A stretch of 64,000 nucleotides of DNA from Amycolatopsis vastitatis (GCF_002234595.1 NZ_NMUL01000005.1:124001-188000); one strand, 5' to 3'; numbered from the stretch's first letter, positions 42,065-50,669 are shown. Made by a program: numbers and translations. Notes: generated by a model not told the origin, from the sequence alone.

Positions 42065-43056
42065 CGACGGCGCAGCTTCAGGAGTTCGTCGACGAGCGGC
42101 CCGAATTCGAGCCGGTTGACGGCGAGCACGGTCTCGACGACGTCGGGGCGGAAGGCGCCGATGCCGTGCGCGGCACCGAGCATCGCGCCGCAGATCGCGG
42201 CGACGGTGTCGGTGTCGCCGCCCAGCCCGGCGGCCAGGCGCAGCGCCGCGGGCGGGTCGTCGCCCATGGCTTCGGCCAGCGCGAAGGCGGCCACGACGGA
42301 CTCCTGCGACGCGACCGACGTGCCGATCACCCGCGCGACCGCGTCGGCGACGGCGGCCGGGGCCATGCCGCGCACCCAGCCCCGTGCCCACCGGATCCGG
42401 GCGGCGATCTCGCCGCCGGGCGCCCAGTGCCCGCGTTCCCCGCCGACGACGGCCGCGCGCTCGCCCGCGTCGAGGGCTTCGGCCAGGCTCGCGCCGTCCA
42501 CGCCGGCCGAAACGGCGGCGGCGACCGCGGCGGCCGACGCGATGCCGAGGCTGGTGTTGTGCGTGACCCGCGCGGTCGTGACGACGGCGTCGACCAGCGT
42601 GTGCAGGTCTTCGGAAGGTGTGGCGATGCCGACCGGCGTGACCCGCATGGCCGCGCCGTTGGTCGTCCCGGTGCGGCCGGCTTCGTCCGCCGGGACGCCG
42701 TCCTGCAGCCGGGAAAGCGCCCGCTTGGTGGACGGGCCGAGCAGGTCCGCGGAGCCGCGGCGGACCATGTCCGCCTCCCAGATCAGCAGGGCGTCGGCGA
42801 AGACGTGCGGGTCGACGGTGCCGCGGCCGTCGATGAGCAGGCGGGCCAGCAGGACGGCCTGCTCGGTGTCGTCGGTGACCGACCCGGCGGGCATCGACGG
42901 CGCGACCGGCTGCTCGGCGACGGCGGTGAGCAGGCCGGTCACCGGGCCGTAGGTCGCGGCGATGGCGGCGCGGGACATCGACTGTGTTGGCATGCCGAGC
43001 GCGTCACCGACGGCCAGCCCGGTGAACGCGCCGAGCGCCCGGTCCCGCGCGCTCAT
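42061..43056 (-). CDS. ADP-ribosylglycohydrolase family protein
   Basis: A 331-residue hydrolase of the ADP-ribosylglycohydrolase (DraG) superfamily. The di-metal site residues appear in AFTGLAVGDALGMP, AGSVTDDTEQAVLLARL and the C-terminal GLGGDTDTVAAICGAMLGA. Such enzymes remove ADP-ribose from proteins, or act on other N-glycosides. Together with PfkB, a permease and GntR it parallels E. coli YegU. The 3' end overlaps the kinase gene, and the 5' end overlaps the GntR stop. Confidence 0.93.
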   Translation of the reverse strand: MSARDRALGAFTGLAVGDALGMPTQSMSRAAIAATYGPVTGLLTAVAEQPVAPSMPAGSVTDDTEQAVLLARLLIDGRGTVDPHVFADALLIWEADMVRRGSADLLGPSTKRALSRLQDGVPADEAGRTGTTNGAAMRVTPVGIATPSEDLHTLVDAVVTTARVTHNTSLGIASAAAVAAAVSAGVDGASLAEALDAGERAAVVGGERGHWAPGGEIAARIRWARGWVRGMAPAAVADAVARVIGTSVASQESVVAAFALAEAMGDDPPAALRLAAGLGGDTDTVAAICGAMLGAAHGIGAFRPDVVETVLAVNRLEFGPLVDELLKLRRR

Positions 43057-43745
43057 CGGTGTCCGAAGGTGAGGTGGAACTGGAAGCGGTCCGGGTCGAG
43101 CAGGCTGACGACGCGCTCGACGAGCCGGCCTTCGACGTCGACGGAGGTGCGTTCGGCCCGGAGGAAGAGTTCGCCGATGGCGCGGCCCAGCAGTTCGGCC
43201 GCGCAGCCATCGAGGCGTTCGGTGCTGATCCACTGGTCGCCGCCGACGGAGATCCGCCCGGCGGCTTCGAGGGTCTTGGTGAGGGAACCGTCCCGCAGGC
43301 CCGTTTCGGGGAGGGCGGCGAGCGGTCCGACGGCGGGCACGGTGGCGGTTTCCAGCGAGATCCCGCGGGTGTGCTCCCGCCGCACCCGCCGGATCGCGAC
43401 GTAGGTCTTCTCGCCGAACTCCTCGTCGAGGGCGGCGTCTTCGACGGTCTCGATGCCGAGGAGTTCGGTGGTGACGGGCGCACCGGCGTCGGCGAGGGCC
43501 CGGGCCCAGCCGATCCGCTGGTCGAGCTGGACCCCGTCGAAGGTGACGAACGAACCGACGCCCGCCTGGGTGGAGATGAGCTCGAGCTGCTGCAGCTCGG
43601 ACAACGCGCTGCGCACGGTGCCGCGGCTGACCTGGTACCGCAGGGCGAGCTGGTTCTCGCCGGGGAGCCGTTCGCCGTGGGCGAGCTGCCCGGAGCGGAT
43701 CAGGTCGGTGAGGTCCCCGACCAGCTGCTGCCGCTTGCTGAACAT
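43053..43745 (-). CDS. GntR/HutC-type transcriptional regulator of the nucleoside operon
   Basis: A 230-residue repressor. The N-terminal winged helix (MFSKRQQLVGDLTDLIRSGQ, LPGENQLALRYQVSRGTVR) is followed by a UTRA-type ligand domain (AIRRVRREHTRGISLETATVP). It is the first gene of the operon and overlaps the next gene by 4 bp. The start codon is embedded in a palindrome TGTACA-N4-TGTACA (43745-43760), so it very probably represses itself and the whole operon. It is the equivalent of YegW. Confidence 0.92.
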   Translation of the reverse strand: MFSKRQQLVGDLTDLIRSGQLAHGERLPGENQLALRYQVSRGTVRSALSELQQLELISTQAGVGSFVTFDGVQLDQRIGWARALADAGAPVTTELLGIETVEDAALDEEFGEKTYVAIRRVRREHTRGISLETATVPAVGPLAALPETGLRDGSLTKTLEAAGRISVGGDQWISTERLDGCAAELLGRAIGELFLRAERTSVDVEGRLVERVVSLLDPDRFQFHLTFGHR

Positions 43746-43760
43746 GTACACACCTGTACA
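43745..43760. promoter_or_regulatory. GntR operator overlapping the start codon
   Basis: TGTACACACCTGTACA: two TGTACA half-sites separated by four bases form an inverted repeat. The T at 43745 (minus-strand A) is the first base of the regulator's ATG. Binding here would block both transcription and ribosome access. Confidence 0.75.
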
Positions 43761-43777
43761 GGTCCGGCCGCGGGTGG

Positions 43778-44443
43778 TCAAGCGGCCACCAGCTCCTGGG
43801 CTTCGGCCTCCGCCTCGTGGGCGATCATCTTCCCGGCCTTCTCGGCGACCTTGCCGGAGATGACCATGATGACCGCGAAGGCGGCCGCGAAGATGGTGGT
43901 GCTCAGCCAGACCATGGTCGCGACGGGCAGCGTGAACGCGCCGACGATGCGAACCGAGCTTTCCAGCGCGAAGCCGATGCCCCAGATCACGCTGCAGCGC
44001 CGCAGGACGGCGTCGAACCGCGCGGTGCCGCTCAGGCGTTCCCATGCGGCTTCCCGTTCCGCATTGCCCCGAGTGAGGAAGGGGCGCATGGTCTTGGTCA
44101 TGATCGGGGCCGCGGTGAACGCGGAGACGAGGATGACCAGGCCGGTGATGCCGCTGCCGAGCGAGTCCTTGGCGATCATCATCCGGGCGTCGCCGGAGAC
44201 GAAGGTCAACAGCATGCCGACGACGTTCGTGACCAGGACGACGATGGCGAGGCCGTTGAGCGTGCGGTCCTTGGCGAACTGGTAGAGCGTCCGGACCAGC
44301 GGGAAGACGCCGGCGGCGGCGAGCGCGGTGAAGTCGCTCGCGCCGAACGAGTGGAGTGCGTAGTAGACGCCGGTGGGAACGGCGATCTCGATCGCGAGGG
44401 TCTTGACCAGGGAGCTGGCGGGCTGGTTCGTCTTCGTCGTCAT
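43778..44443 (-). CDS. VC0807-like integral membrane protein
   Basis: A 221-residue membrane protein with five or six helices, of the family NCBI names VC0807. Typical segments are LAIEIAVPTGVYYALHSFG, ALAAAGVFPLVRTLYQF, FVSGDARMMIAKDSLGSGITGL and VSAFTAAPIMTKTMRPFL. Function is unknown. It ends 32 bp upstream of the GntR start and is transcribed in the same direction, so it may be read into the nucleoside operon unless the operator interrupts it. Confidence 0.8.
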   Translation of the reverse strand: MTTKTNQPASSLVKTLAIEIAVPTGVYYALHSFGASDFTALAAAGVFPLVRTLYQFAKDRTLNGLAIVVLVTNVVGMLLTFVSGDARMMIAKDSLGSGITGLVILVSAFTAAPIMTKTMRPFLTRGNAEREAAWERLSGTARFDAVLRRCSVIWGIGFALESSVRIVGAFTLPVATMVWLSTTIFAAAFAVIMVISGKVAEKAGKMIAHEAEAEAQELVAA

Positions 44444-44556
44444 GAGAAGAGCTTGTCGCGAAGGCGGGCCCGGGAAGGATGCTGTCCGCCACGACTTCGG
44501 GCTGACAGATGTCACGGTGCGCCTCACGTTTCGAGAGGCTGCGTCGTCGGGTCCGC

Positions 44557-44931
44557 ATGGCAACCTTCTTGCGCGTCACGATCGCGCTGCAGACCCTGGC
44601 CGTCTTCCTCGCACCGGTCACGGCCGGCCTGCTGCTGACCGTTCCGAGCGGGCACGCTCTCCACAGCGCCTCGGCGTACACGGTGTTCGTCGTGGCGATG
44701 GTGCACGTCGTCGCCGCGGTGCTGGCGTGGCGGCCGGGTGGCGGCTCGGCCCGTCCGATCCTCCACGCGGCCGTGTTCCTGGGGCTCGTACTGGCGCAGG
44801 TCGCGCTGGGGATCGCGCACGTGAAGACCGTGCACGTCCCACTGGGTGTGCTGCTGTTCGGGATCAGCCTGCTGCGGCTCGCGCAGGTCAGGAATCCGAC
44901 CAGCGCAGTCCGTAGGTCAGGCCTTGCCTGA
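44557..44931 (+). CDS. Small four-helix membrane protein
   Basis: A 124-residue membrane protein with four predicted helices (FLRVTIALQTLAVFLAPVTAG; YTVFVVAMVHVVAAVLAW; ILHAAVFLGLVLAQVALGIAH; PLGVLLFGISLLRLAQV). Conserved His residues sit near helix ends. I do not recognise the family. It is divergent from the VC0807-like gene, and its last 44 bases overlap the convergent 324-residue gene. ATG at 44557 gives a clean N-terminus. Confidence 0.75.
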   Translation: MATFLRVTIALQTLAVFLAPVTAGLLLTVPSGHALHSASAYTVFVVAMVHVVAAVLAWRPGGGSARPILHAAVFLGLVLAQVALGIAHVKTVHVPLGVLLFGISLLRLAQVRNPTSAVRRSGLA

Positions 44932-45862
44932 GCGTTTCGAACTCGGCCGTCACCTCGCCGATCCGATCGATCGTCACGGGGACGTCTTCGGAATTGATCT
45001 CTTCGGCCGCTCGCGGAGGTATGCCGTGGACCGCCCACACCTGGCGGGGCAGCCGGTCCCGGGCGAACTTCACGCGGGCGCTGAAGTGGCTCGTTTTCCG
45101 CAGCGGGGTCAGGAAGTAGTACGAGTGCATCAGTTCGGGAGACAGGACCGTGTACTGGATGCAGTACTCGTAGCGCTCGCCGATGTGGAGAGTTTTGGCG
45201 AGCTGGACGGTCAAGATCATGTGGCTCGGAGAGGCCTGCCGGTGTTCGAGGATTCTTCCGCCGTACACGAAATCGGCGCGGACGTGGTCCTTCTGGCTCG
45301 GCGTCCGCCGCGGCGCCGTCGCGGGAAGCTGGATTTCGTTCAGTCCGTTCACCGACGACACTATCCGGCGGATTTCGGTCAGCACGGGAAACTCGAGGTC
45401 GAGCCGGAATATGCCGCGTACTGATTCGGTGTGCCACTGCTCGGCGGAGTAATCGTCCGAAGGGGACCGTTTCTTTTCGATCAGTTCTTCGGCCATCCGC
45501 CGGAAGGCCAGGTCGACGCGCCTGCGTGCGGTTCGCGGATCCCGGCCGAGCGCCTCCGCGAGCCACTTCAAGCGCTGGTCGAGGAACTCGCCCGAAGTGC
45601 TCTCCTCCATGCCGAAGGCGGTCAGCGCCGCCAGCTGCAGGTCGTCGGGCAGCATCGTCGCCAGGCTCGTGATCGCCTGGATCAGTTTCTCCCTGATCTG
45701 GCGTTCCGTGTCGGTCGCCTGGATCGCACAGGATTCCCGGAGGATCCGGCCGGTGCGCTGCTCGATGTCCGTGGCGAAGATCCCGCGACCCCGACGAAGC
45801 TCGCTCAGTTCACGAACTGTTTCGTCGATTTCGCTGTCGGCCTCGGAAGGTGCGGGGCTCAT
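44888..45862 (-). CDS. Uncharacterised 324-residue protein of a two-gene unit
   Basis: A soluble protein I cannot assign to a named family. The N-terminal half is helical and charged (VRELSELRRGRGIFATDIEQ; LKWLAEALGRDPRTARRRVDLAF, the latter resembling a helix-turn-helix), similar to actinobacterial hypothetical proteins with LRRGRG starts. The C-terminal half is beta-rich (ILEHRQASPSHMILTVQLAKT; YCIQYTVLSPELMHSYYFL). The DNA is less GC-rich than the backbone. It starts ATG three bases after the stop of a 49-residue membrane protein gene, so the two form an operon. Confidence 0.75.
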   Translation of the reverse strand: MSPAPSEADSEIDETVRELSELRRGRGIFATDIEQRTGRILRESCAIQATDTERQIREKLIQAITSLATMLPDDLQLAALTAFGMEESTSGEFLDQRLKWLAEALGRDPRTARRRVDLAFRRMAEELIEKKRSPSDDYSAEQWHTESVRGIFRLDLEFPVLTEIRRIVSSVNGLNEIQLPATAPRRTPSQKDHVRADFVYGGRILEHRQASPSHMILTVQLAKTLHIGERYEYCIQYTVLSPELMHSYYFLTPLRKTSHFSARVKFARDRLPRQVWAVHGIPPRAAEEINSEDVPVTIDRIGEVTAEFETLRQGLTYGLRWSDS

Positions 45863-45865
45863 GAT

Positions 45866-46015
45866 TTATTTCCGGAAGTATTCGCGCATGAGCGGGACAC
45901 GATCTTTCGGTTCACTCCCGCGAAGAACGATCAACAGGCCCACGAGCCGGGCGATCATGCGGAGGGCGACGAGCACCGTGCAGGCCGCAAGGGCATATGT
46001 CCCGACCGCACCCAT
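45866..46015 (-). CDS. 49-residue membrane protein, first gene of a two-gene unit
   Basis: A short protein with one or two hydrophobic stretches (MGAVGTYALAACTVLVALRM, then LVGLLIVLRGSEP) and a charged tail ending REYFRK. It has a strong ribosome binding site (GGAGAAGGGG about seven bases before the ATG) and stops three bases before the 324-residue protein, arguing strongly that it is a real, cotranslated gene. The arrangement of a small membrane protein plus a larger soluble protein recalls toxin/immunity or signalling pairs, but nothing more can be said from sequence. Confidence 0.7.
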   Translation of the reverse strand: MGAVGTYALAACTVLVALRMIARLVGLLIVLRGSEPKDRVPLMREYFRK

Positions 46016-46096
46016 GAGGTGCCCCTTCTCCGAGGTCTCTGCGACCCGTCACGGAATGCGTCGATCATGCCGTTGATCGACGACAAAACTAGTGGG

Positions 46097-46145
46097 TCTC
46101 CATGACATCATGGTGTCCACCTTGTGTCACCTTGTCAATACTCGG
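46097..46145 (-). promoter_or_regulatory. AT-rich promoter region with repeated elements
   Basis: The 150-bp gap 46016-46165 upstream of the two-gene unit is AT-richer than its surroundings: by direct count 28 of 60 bases at 46081-46140 are G or C. On the minus strand TTGACA is followed by two copies of CAAGGTG and then CATGATGTCATG, which holds an inverted pair CATGA/TCATG. It looks like a regulated promoter. Confidence 0.5.
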
Positions 46146-46165
46146 ACACTCGATGTCAGGTCGCC

Positions 46166-47305
46166 TCAGCCGCCGGAGTGCATGTCCTCGGCTTCGGGGA
46201 CGCAGTCGTCGTCCGGGTCGTCGAGCCAGCCGTGCGGGAGCGTGACCTTGCCCGGGGAGCCCTGCCGTCCGCGCGGCCCCGTGGCGGCTTCGGGGAAGGG
46301 GGCGTCGTGATCGAGCTGGGCGATCAGGTCGTCCAGCTGCTGCATCGAGGACAGCATCGCGAAGCCGCGGCGGAGTTCGGAGCCGACCGGGAAGCCCATC
46401 AGGTACCAGGCCATGTGCTTGCGGATGTCGCGCATGGCCTTGTCGTGGCCGTCGTGCTCGACGAGCAGCTCCGTGTGGCGACGCAGTACCCGAGCGACTT
46501 CGCCGAGGTTGGGCGGGGTCGGCAGGGGACGGCCGGCGAAGGCGGCTTCCAGCTCGCCGAACAGCCAGGGCCGGCCGAGGCAGCCGCGGCCGACGACGAC
46601 GCCGTCGCAGCCCGTCTCCGCCACCATGCGCAGCGCGTCGTCCGCGCTGAAGATGTCGCCGTTGCCGAGGACCGGGATGCTGGTCACCGCTTCCTTCAAC
46701 GCGGCGATCTTGGTCCAGTCGGCCTGGCCGGAGTAGCGCTGGGCGGCGGTGCGCGCGTGCAGGCTGACGGCGGCGGCGCCCTCGGCCTCGGCGATGCGGC
46801 CGGCGTCGAGGAAGGTGCGGTGGTCGTCGTCGATGCCGATGCGGAACTTCACCGTGAACGGCACGTCGCCCGCGGCCTTGGCGGACTCGCGGACGATGGC
46901 TTCGAACAGCTTCCGCTTGAACGGCAGCGCCGCCCCGCCGCCCTTGCGCGTCACCTTCGCGACCGGGCAGCCGAAGTTGGAGTCGACGTGGTCGGCGAGC
47001 CCTTCGCCGACGATGATCCGCACGGCTTCGGCCATGGTCTTCGGGTCCACCCCGTAAAGCTGCATCGACCTGGGCTTTTCGTTCGCGCCGAAGGTCATCA
47101 TGTGCATGGTCCCGGGGTGCCGTTCGACGACGGCGCGGGCGGTGATCATCTCGCACACGTAGATGCCGGCGCCGTACTCGGCGCACAGCTGCCGGAAGGC
47201 GACGTTGGTGATGCCGGCCATCGGGGCGAGCACCACTGGGGGATCGACCTGGTAGGGGCCGATCTTCAGGGCGGGCTTGCTCAAGGTGGCGGTCACGTCC
47301 TCCAT
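46166..47305 (-). CDS. dusB: tRNA-dihydrouridine synthase B (DusB)
   Basis: A 379-residue FMN enzyme that reduces uridines in tRNA D-loops. The N-terminal TIM barrel contains VLAPMAGITNVAFRQLC, the catalytic Cys in SNFGCPVAKVTRKGGGAAL and the FMN-binding loop VLGNGDIFSADDAL. The C-terminal helical RNA-binding domain includes RDIRKHMAWYLMGFP. It is the Rv0823c equivalent and ends the conserved block, here displaced from the LCP gene by about 10 kb of inserted genes. Confidence 0.95.
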   Translation of the reverse strand: MEDVTATLSKPALKIGPYQVDPPVVLAPMAGITNVAFRQLCAEYGAGIYVCEMITARAVVERHPGTMHMMTFGANEKPRSMQLYGVDPKTMAEAVRIIVGEGLADHVDSNFGCPVAKVTRKGGGAALPFKRKLFEAIVRESAKAAGDVPFTVKFRIGIDDDHRTFLDAGRIAEAEGAAAVSLHARTAAQRYSGQADWTKIAALKEAVTSIPVLGNGDIFSADDALRMVAETGCDGVVVGRGCLGRPWLFGELEAAFAGRPLPTPPNLGEVARVLRRHTELLVEHDGHDKAMRDIRKHMAWYLMGFPVGSELRRGFAMLSSMQQLDDLIAQLDHDAPFPEAATGPRGRQGSPGKVTLPHGWLDDPDDDCVPEAEDMHSGG

Positions 47306-47361
47306 TGTCGCCTGTGGTGTCGATCACGCCGATCGGGGTGCGGCGCGCCTAGGGTTCCGGC

Positions 47362-48327
47362 ATGACCGACAAGCCCCTGCGCTGGGGAATCATGGGCACC
47401 GGCCTCATCGCCGGTGCCTTCGCGGAAGACCTGAAGCTCACCGATTCCGGCGTCGTCACCGCCGTCGGGTCACGCGCTGCCGAAAGCGCCGAACGGTTCG
47501 CGGACCAGCACCGCGTTCCCACGCGTCACGGCAGCTACGAAGCCCTGGCGAACGATCCGGACGTCGACATCGTCTACGTCGCCACACCGCATCCCCTGCA
47601 CCACGGCAACGCGCGGCTCGCGCTCGAGGCCGGCAAGCCCGTGCTGGTCGAGAAGCCGTTCACGATGAACGCCGAGGAGGCGCGTGACCTCGTCGACCTG
47701 GCGCGCGGCAAGAACCTCTTCCTCATGGAAGCCATGTGGACGCGGTTCCTGCCGCACATCCGGCACGTCCGGGAACTGCTGCCGAGCCTCGGCCGGATGG
47801 TCACCGTCGCCGCCGATCACGGGCAGTGGTTCGCCGAGGATGCCGCCTTCCGGCTCTTCGCTCCTGAGCTGGGTGGTGGCGCCCTGCTCGACCTGGGGAT
47901 CTATCCGGTGTCTTTCGCGTCGATGGTGCTCGGCACACCCGACCGCGTCGCCGCCATGGCGACGCCCGCCTTCACCGGTGTCGACGCGCAGATGTCGATG
48001 CTGTTCGGCTACCCGGGTGGCGCGCAGGCCGTGCTGACCTGCACGTTGAGCGCGCTTTCGCCGACCACGGCGTCGATCGTCGGCACGGACGGGCGCATCG
48101 AGATCGACGGGCCGTTCTACGCTCCCGCGTCCTTCACGTTCGTTCCGCGCGAAGGCGAGCCGAGCCGTCACGAATACCGGGATGAAGGCCGTGGCCTGCG
48201 GCACCAGGCCGACGAGGTGGCGCGGCTGCTGGCCGCTGGGGAGACCGAAAGCTCGCTCATGCCGCTCGGCGAGACCGTCTCGATCATGACGACCATGGAC
48301 GAGGTGCTGGCCGCGACCAGGACGTGA
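47362..48327 (+). CDS. Gfo/Idh/MocA-family oxidoreductase
   Basis: A 321-residue oxidoreductase similar to trans-1,2-dihydrobenzenediol or scyllo-inositol dehydrogenases. The N-terminal NAD(P) fold is LRWGIMGTGLIAGAFAEDL, the EKPFTMNAEEA motif is at about residue 98, and the C-terminal domain has GGALLDLGIYPVSFASMVLG with the substrate His replaced. ATG at 47362 has TAGGGT six bases upstream, a leaderless mark. It is divergent from dusB over a 56-bp gap. Confidence 0.88.
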   Translation: MTDKPLRWGIMGTGLIAGAFAEDLKLTDSGVVTAVGSRAAESAERFADQHRVPTRHGSYEALANDPDVDIVYVATPHPLHHGNARLALEAGKPVLVEKPFTMNAEEARDLVDLARGKNLFLMEAMWTRFLPHIRHVRELLPSLGRMVTVAADHGQWFAEDAAFRLFAPELGGGALLDLGIYPVSFASMVLGTPDRVAAMATPAFTGVDAQMSMLFGYPGGAQAVLTCTLSALSPTTASIVGTDGRIEIDGPFYAPASFTFVPREGEPSRHEYRDEGRGLRHQADEVARLLAAGETESSLMPLGETVSIMTTMDEVLAATRT

Positions 48328-48372
48328 CCCGGGTTTGAGTAGTGCTACGGATCCGCAGGTGGACGCCGGTGC

Positions 48373-50208
48373 ATGACCCTGTCCGCTATGACCACCGAAG
48401 CAGAGGTGCTCCTCCGGCTCGCCGGCGAGATCGACGACCTGGGGCGTCGTCTCGCCCTGGTGGGTTCCGAACTGCGGACCGTCCGGGTGGGGCAGGCCGA
48501 ACCGCCCAAGCCTGCTGAACAGCCGGAGCAAGCACCTCAACCTCAACCGCAACCGCAGCCTCGGCCGATGCGGCCCGAGTCGATCCCCTTCCCGCAGTAC
48601 CAGTGGCAGCCGCCGCCCCCGCAGTACGCTCCGCCGCCCCAGCCGCAGTACTTCCCGCCGCCCTCCCTGCCCGTTCCGCGGGAGACGCTGGGCGCGAAGC
48701 TCGGCAAGGAGGGCGCGGGCAGCCGCGTGCTCGCCTGGGTGGGCGGTGCCGTGACGCTGCTCGGTGTCGTCCTGCTGCTCGTGCTGGCGGTCCAGCGGGG
48801 CTGGCTGGGGCCGCTTCCCCGGGTTCTCGTCGGGGCCGGCTTCGGCCTGGCGCTGACCGGCACCGGCCTGTGGCTGCACCGCAAGCCCGCCGGCCGCACC
48901 GGGGCCTTCGCGCTGGCCGCCACCGGCATCGCGACGCTCTACCTCGACGTCGTCGCCGCGACCACGCTGTACGAGTTCCTGCCGGTGCTCGCCGGGCTCG
49001 CTGCCGGGCTGGCCGTCGCCGCCGCCGGACTGCTCGTGGCCGTGCGCTGGGAGTCGTCGCTGCTGGCCTCCGCCGTCGTCGTCGGCTGCGTCGTGTGCGC
49101 GCCGATGATCGTCCGCGGGTTCACCCCCGAACTGGTCACCTTCCTGCTGATGGTCCAGCTCGCGACGACGCCGGTGCAGCTGCGCCGCGACTGGCCGTCG
49201 CTGACGCTCGCCGCCGGCGTCCCGCCGCTGTTCGCGTCCGTGATCAGCACGGCGGTGCTGGGCGGGGGCGGCAGCTGGGCCAACACCGCCGCGGCCGCGG
49301 GTGCCGGGGTCGCCGGCGTCACGCTCGCCCTGATCGTGCTGCGCCGCCGCGAGAACGACCCCGCCGCGCTCTCGCTGCTCGCGACGGCGGTCGTCCCGAC
49401 GCTGGTCGCCGCGCTGCTGCTGCCGAAGGCCCAGTCGGTGCCGATCACGGCCGGGGCCGGGGTCGTCCTGCTCGCCGTCTGGGCGGCGCGGCGCTGGTGG
49501 CCGGGGCTCGCCGGGCACCTGGCCGGGCCGGCCGGGGCGCTGGCGATCCTGCAGGCGACGGTCACGCAGTTCGACGGCCCGGCCCGCGCCGGGGTGCTGC
49601 TCGGCGAGGCGCTGCTGCTGGTCGTGGCCGCGGTGGCCGGCCGCAACCGGGTCGCCTTGGCCGCCGCGCTCGGGTTCGCGTCCGTCGGCGGGCTGATCGG
49701 CGTGTTCTTCGACGTCACGCCCGCACTCCTGGTCGTCCCGCGGGCCCGGCCGGTCGCCGAGCTGGCCGGCGCGCTCGCGGTCGCCGCGCTCATCCTCGCC
49801 GTGTCGGTCGCGCTGCCGTGGGCGGCGGCTCGTCTCGAGGTCTTCCGGGGGCCGGCCCACGACCTGCCGGTGTGGCTCCTCGCCGGCGTTTCGGCGCTGT
49901 ACGGCGCGGCCGGGGTGGTGCTGTGCGGGTCGCTGCTGGCGGTGCCGGACCGGGCGGGGTTCCTCCTCGGCCACGCGCTGATCACCGTCTCCTGGACGAT
50001 CGCCGCCCTCGTGCTGCTGCTGCGCGGGATCGACGTCGCCGGGCTGCGGGTGACCGGGCTGGTCCTGGTCGGCGCCGCGGTCCTCAAGCTGGTGCTGTTC
50101 GACCTGTCGGCCCTCGATGGCCTGGCCAGGGTCGGCGCGTTCCTCGGCGCCGGGCTGGTGCTGCTGGCGGCCGGGACGCGGTACGCCCGGCGGGTGGCGT
50201 CGCGCTGA
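48373..50208 (+). CDS. DUF2339 multi-spanning membrane protein
   Basis: A 611-residue membrane protein. Residues 1-110 are soluble and Pro/Gln-rich, ending PPSLPVPRETLGAKLGKEG. About 14-16 hydrophobic helices follow, beginning with VLAWVGGAVTLLGVVLLLVLA and the DUF2339 signature ATGIATLYLDVVAATTLYEFL. Function is unknown; related proteins are large putative transporters or envelope proteins. ATG at 48373 is one of two possible starts, with another at 48388. Confidence 0.85.
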   Translation: MTLSAMTTEAEVLLRLAGEIDDLGRRLALVGSELRTVRVGQAEPPKPAEQPEQAPQPQPQPQPRPMRPESIPFPQYQWQPPPPQYAPPPQPQYFPPPSLPVPRETLGAKLGKEGAGSRVLAWVGGAVTLLGVVLLLVLAVQRGWLGPLPRVLVGAGFGLALTGTGLWLHRKPAGRTGAFALAATGIATLYLDVVAATTLYEFLPVLAGLAAGLAVAAAGLLVAVRWESSLLASAVVVGCVVCAPMIVRGFTPELVTFLLMVQLATTPVQLRRDWPSLTLAAGVPPLFASVISTAVLGGGGSWANTAAAAGAGVAGVTLALIVLRRRENDPAALSLLATAVVPTLVAALLLPKAQSVPITAGAGVVLLAVWAARRWWPGLAGHLAGPAGALAILQATVTQFDGPARAGVLLGEALLLVVAAVAGRNRVALAAALGFASVGGLIGVFFDVTPALLVVPRARPVAELAGALAVAALILAVSVALPWAAARLEVFRGPAHDLPVWLLAGVSALYGAAGVVLCGSLLAVPDRAGFLLGHALITVSWTIAALVLLLRGIDVAGLRVTGLVLVGAAVLKLVLFDLSALDGLARVGAFLGAGLVLLAAGTRYARRVASR

Positions 50209-50276
50209 CGCGGGAAGAAAATGTCGGTGCCCCGTGGTTGTCTGGGTCACACACCGACGACCAAGGGGGTACCGAC

Positions 50277-50669
50277 ATGGCAGAACCGAACCTCGCCGGC
50301 CGGGCGGCCGAACCGATCGCCTGGCTGACAACAGTCACGCCGAAGGGGCGGCCCGCGCCGCGGCCCGTGTGGTTCGTCCTCGACGGCGACGACATCGTGC
50401 TGTTCAGCCGGCCCGGCACCGCGAAGCTCCGGCACATCGAAGCGAATCCCGAGGTGAGCTTCCACCTCAACAGCGACGAGCACGGCGGCTCGATCCTCGT
50501 CGTCACCGGGAAGGCGCACGTCGAGGCGGGGAAGGCCTCGGACGCGCCCGGGTACCTCGGCAAGTACGGCTCCAGCTACGCGGCGATCGGCTTCGAGACC
50601 CCAGAGGCGTTCGACGCCGCGTACTCCGTCCGCATCCGCGTGGTGCCCGAGCGCTCCTGGGGGTTCTGA
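50277..50669 (+). CDS. PPOX-class F420-dependent oxidoreductase (Rv3369-like)
   Basis: A 130-residue flavin/deazaflavin-binding protein of the split-barrel PPOX superfamily, closest by eye to the Rv3369 subfamily (TIGR03667). Key segments are AWLTTVTPKGRPAPRPVWFVL, IVLFSRPGTAKLRHIEANP and SFHLNSDEHGGSILVVTG. Members probably use coenzyme F420 to reduce unknown compounds. ATG at 50277 has AAGGGGG nearby upstream. Confidence 0.85.
   Translation: MAEPNLAGRAAEPIAWLTTVTPKGRPAPRPVWFVLDGDDIVLFSRPGTAKLRHIEANPEVSFHLNSDEHGGSILVVTGKAHVEAGKASDAPGYLGKYGSSYAAIGFETPEAFDAAYSVRIRVVPERSWGF

Noticed and set aside
47470..50331. 953-codon open frame on the minus strand
   Set aside because: It lies antisense to the oxidoreductase, DUF2339 and PPOX genes, its translation is Arg/Gly/Asp-rich low complexity, and no domain is recognisable. 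It is a GC-rich shadow frame.
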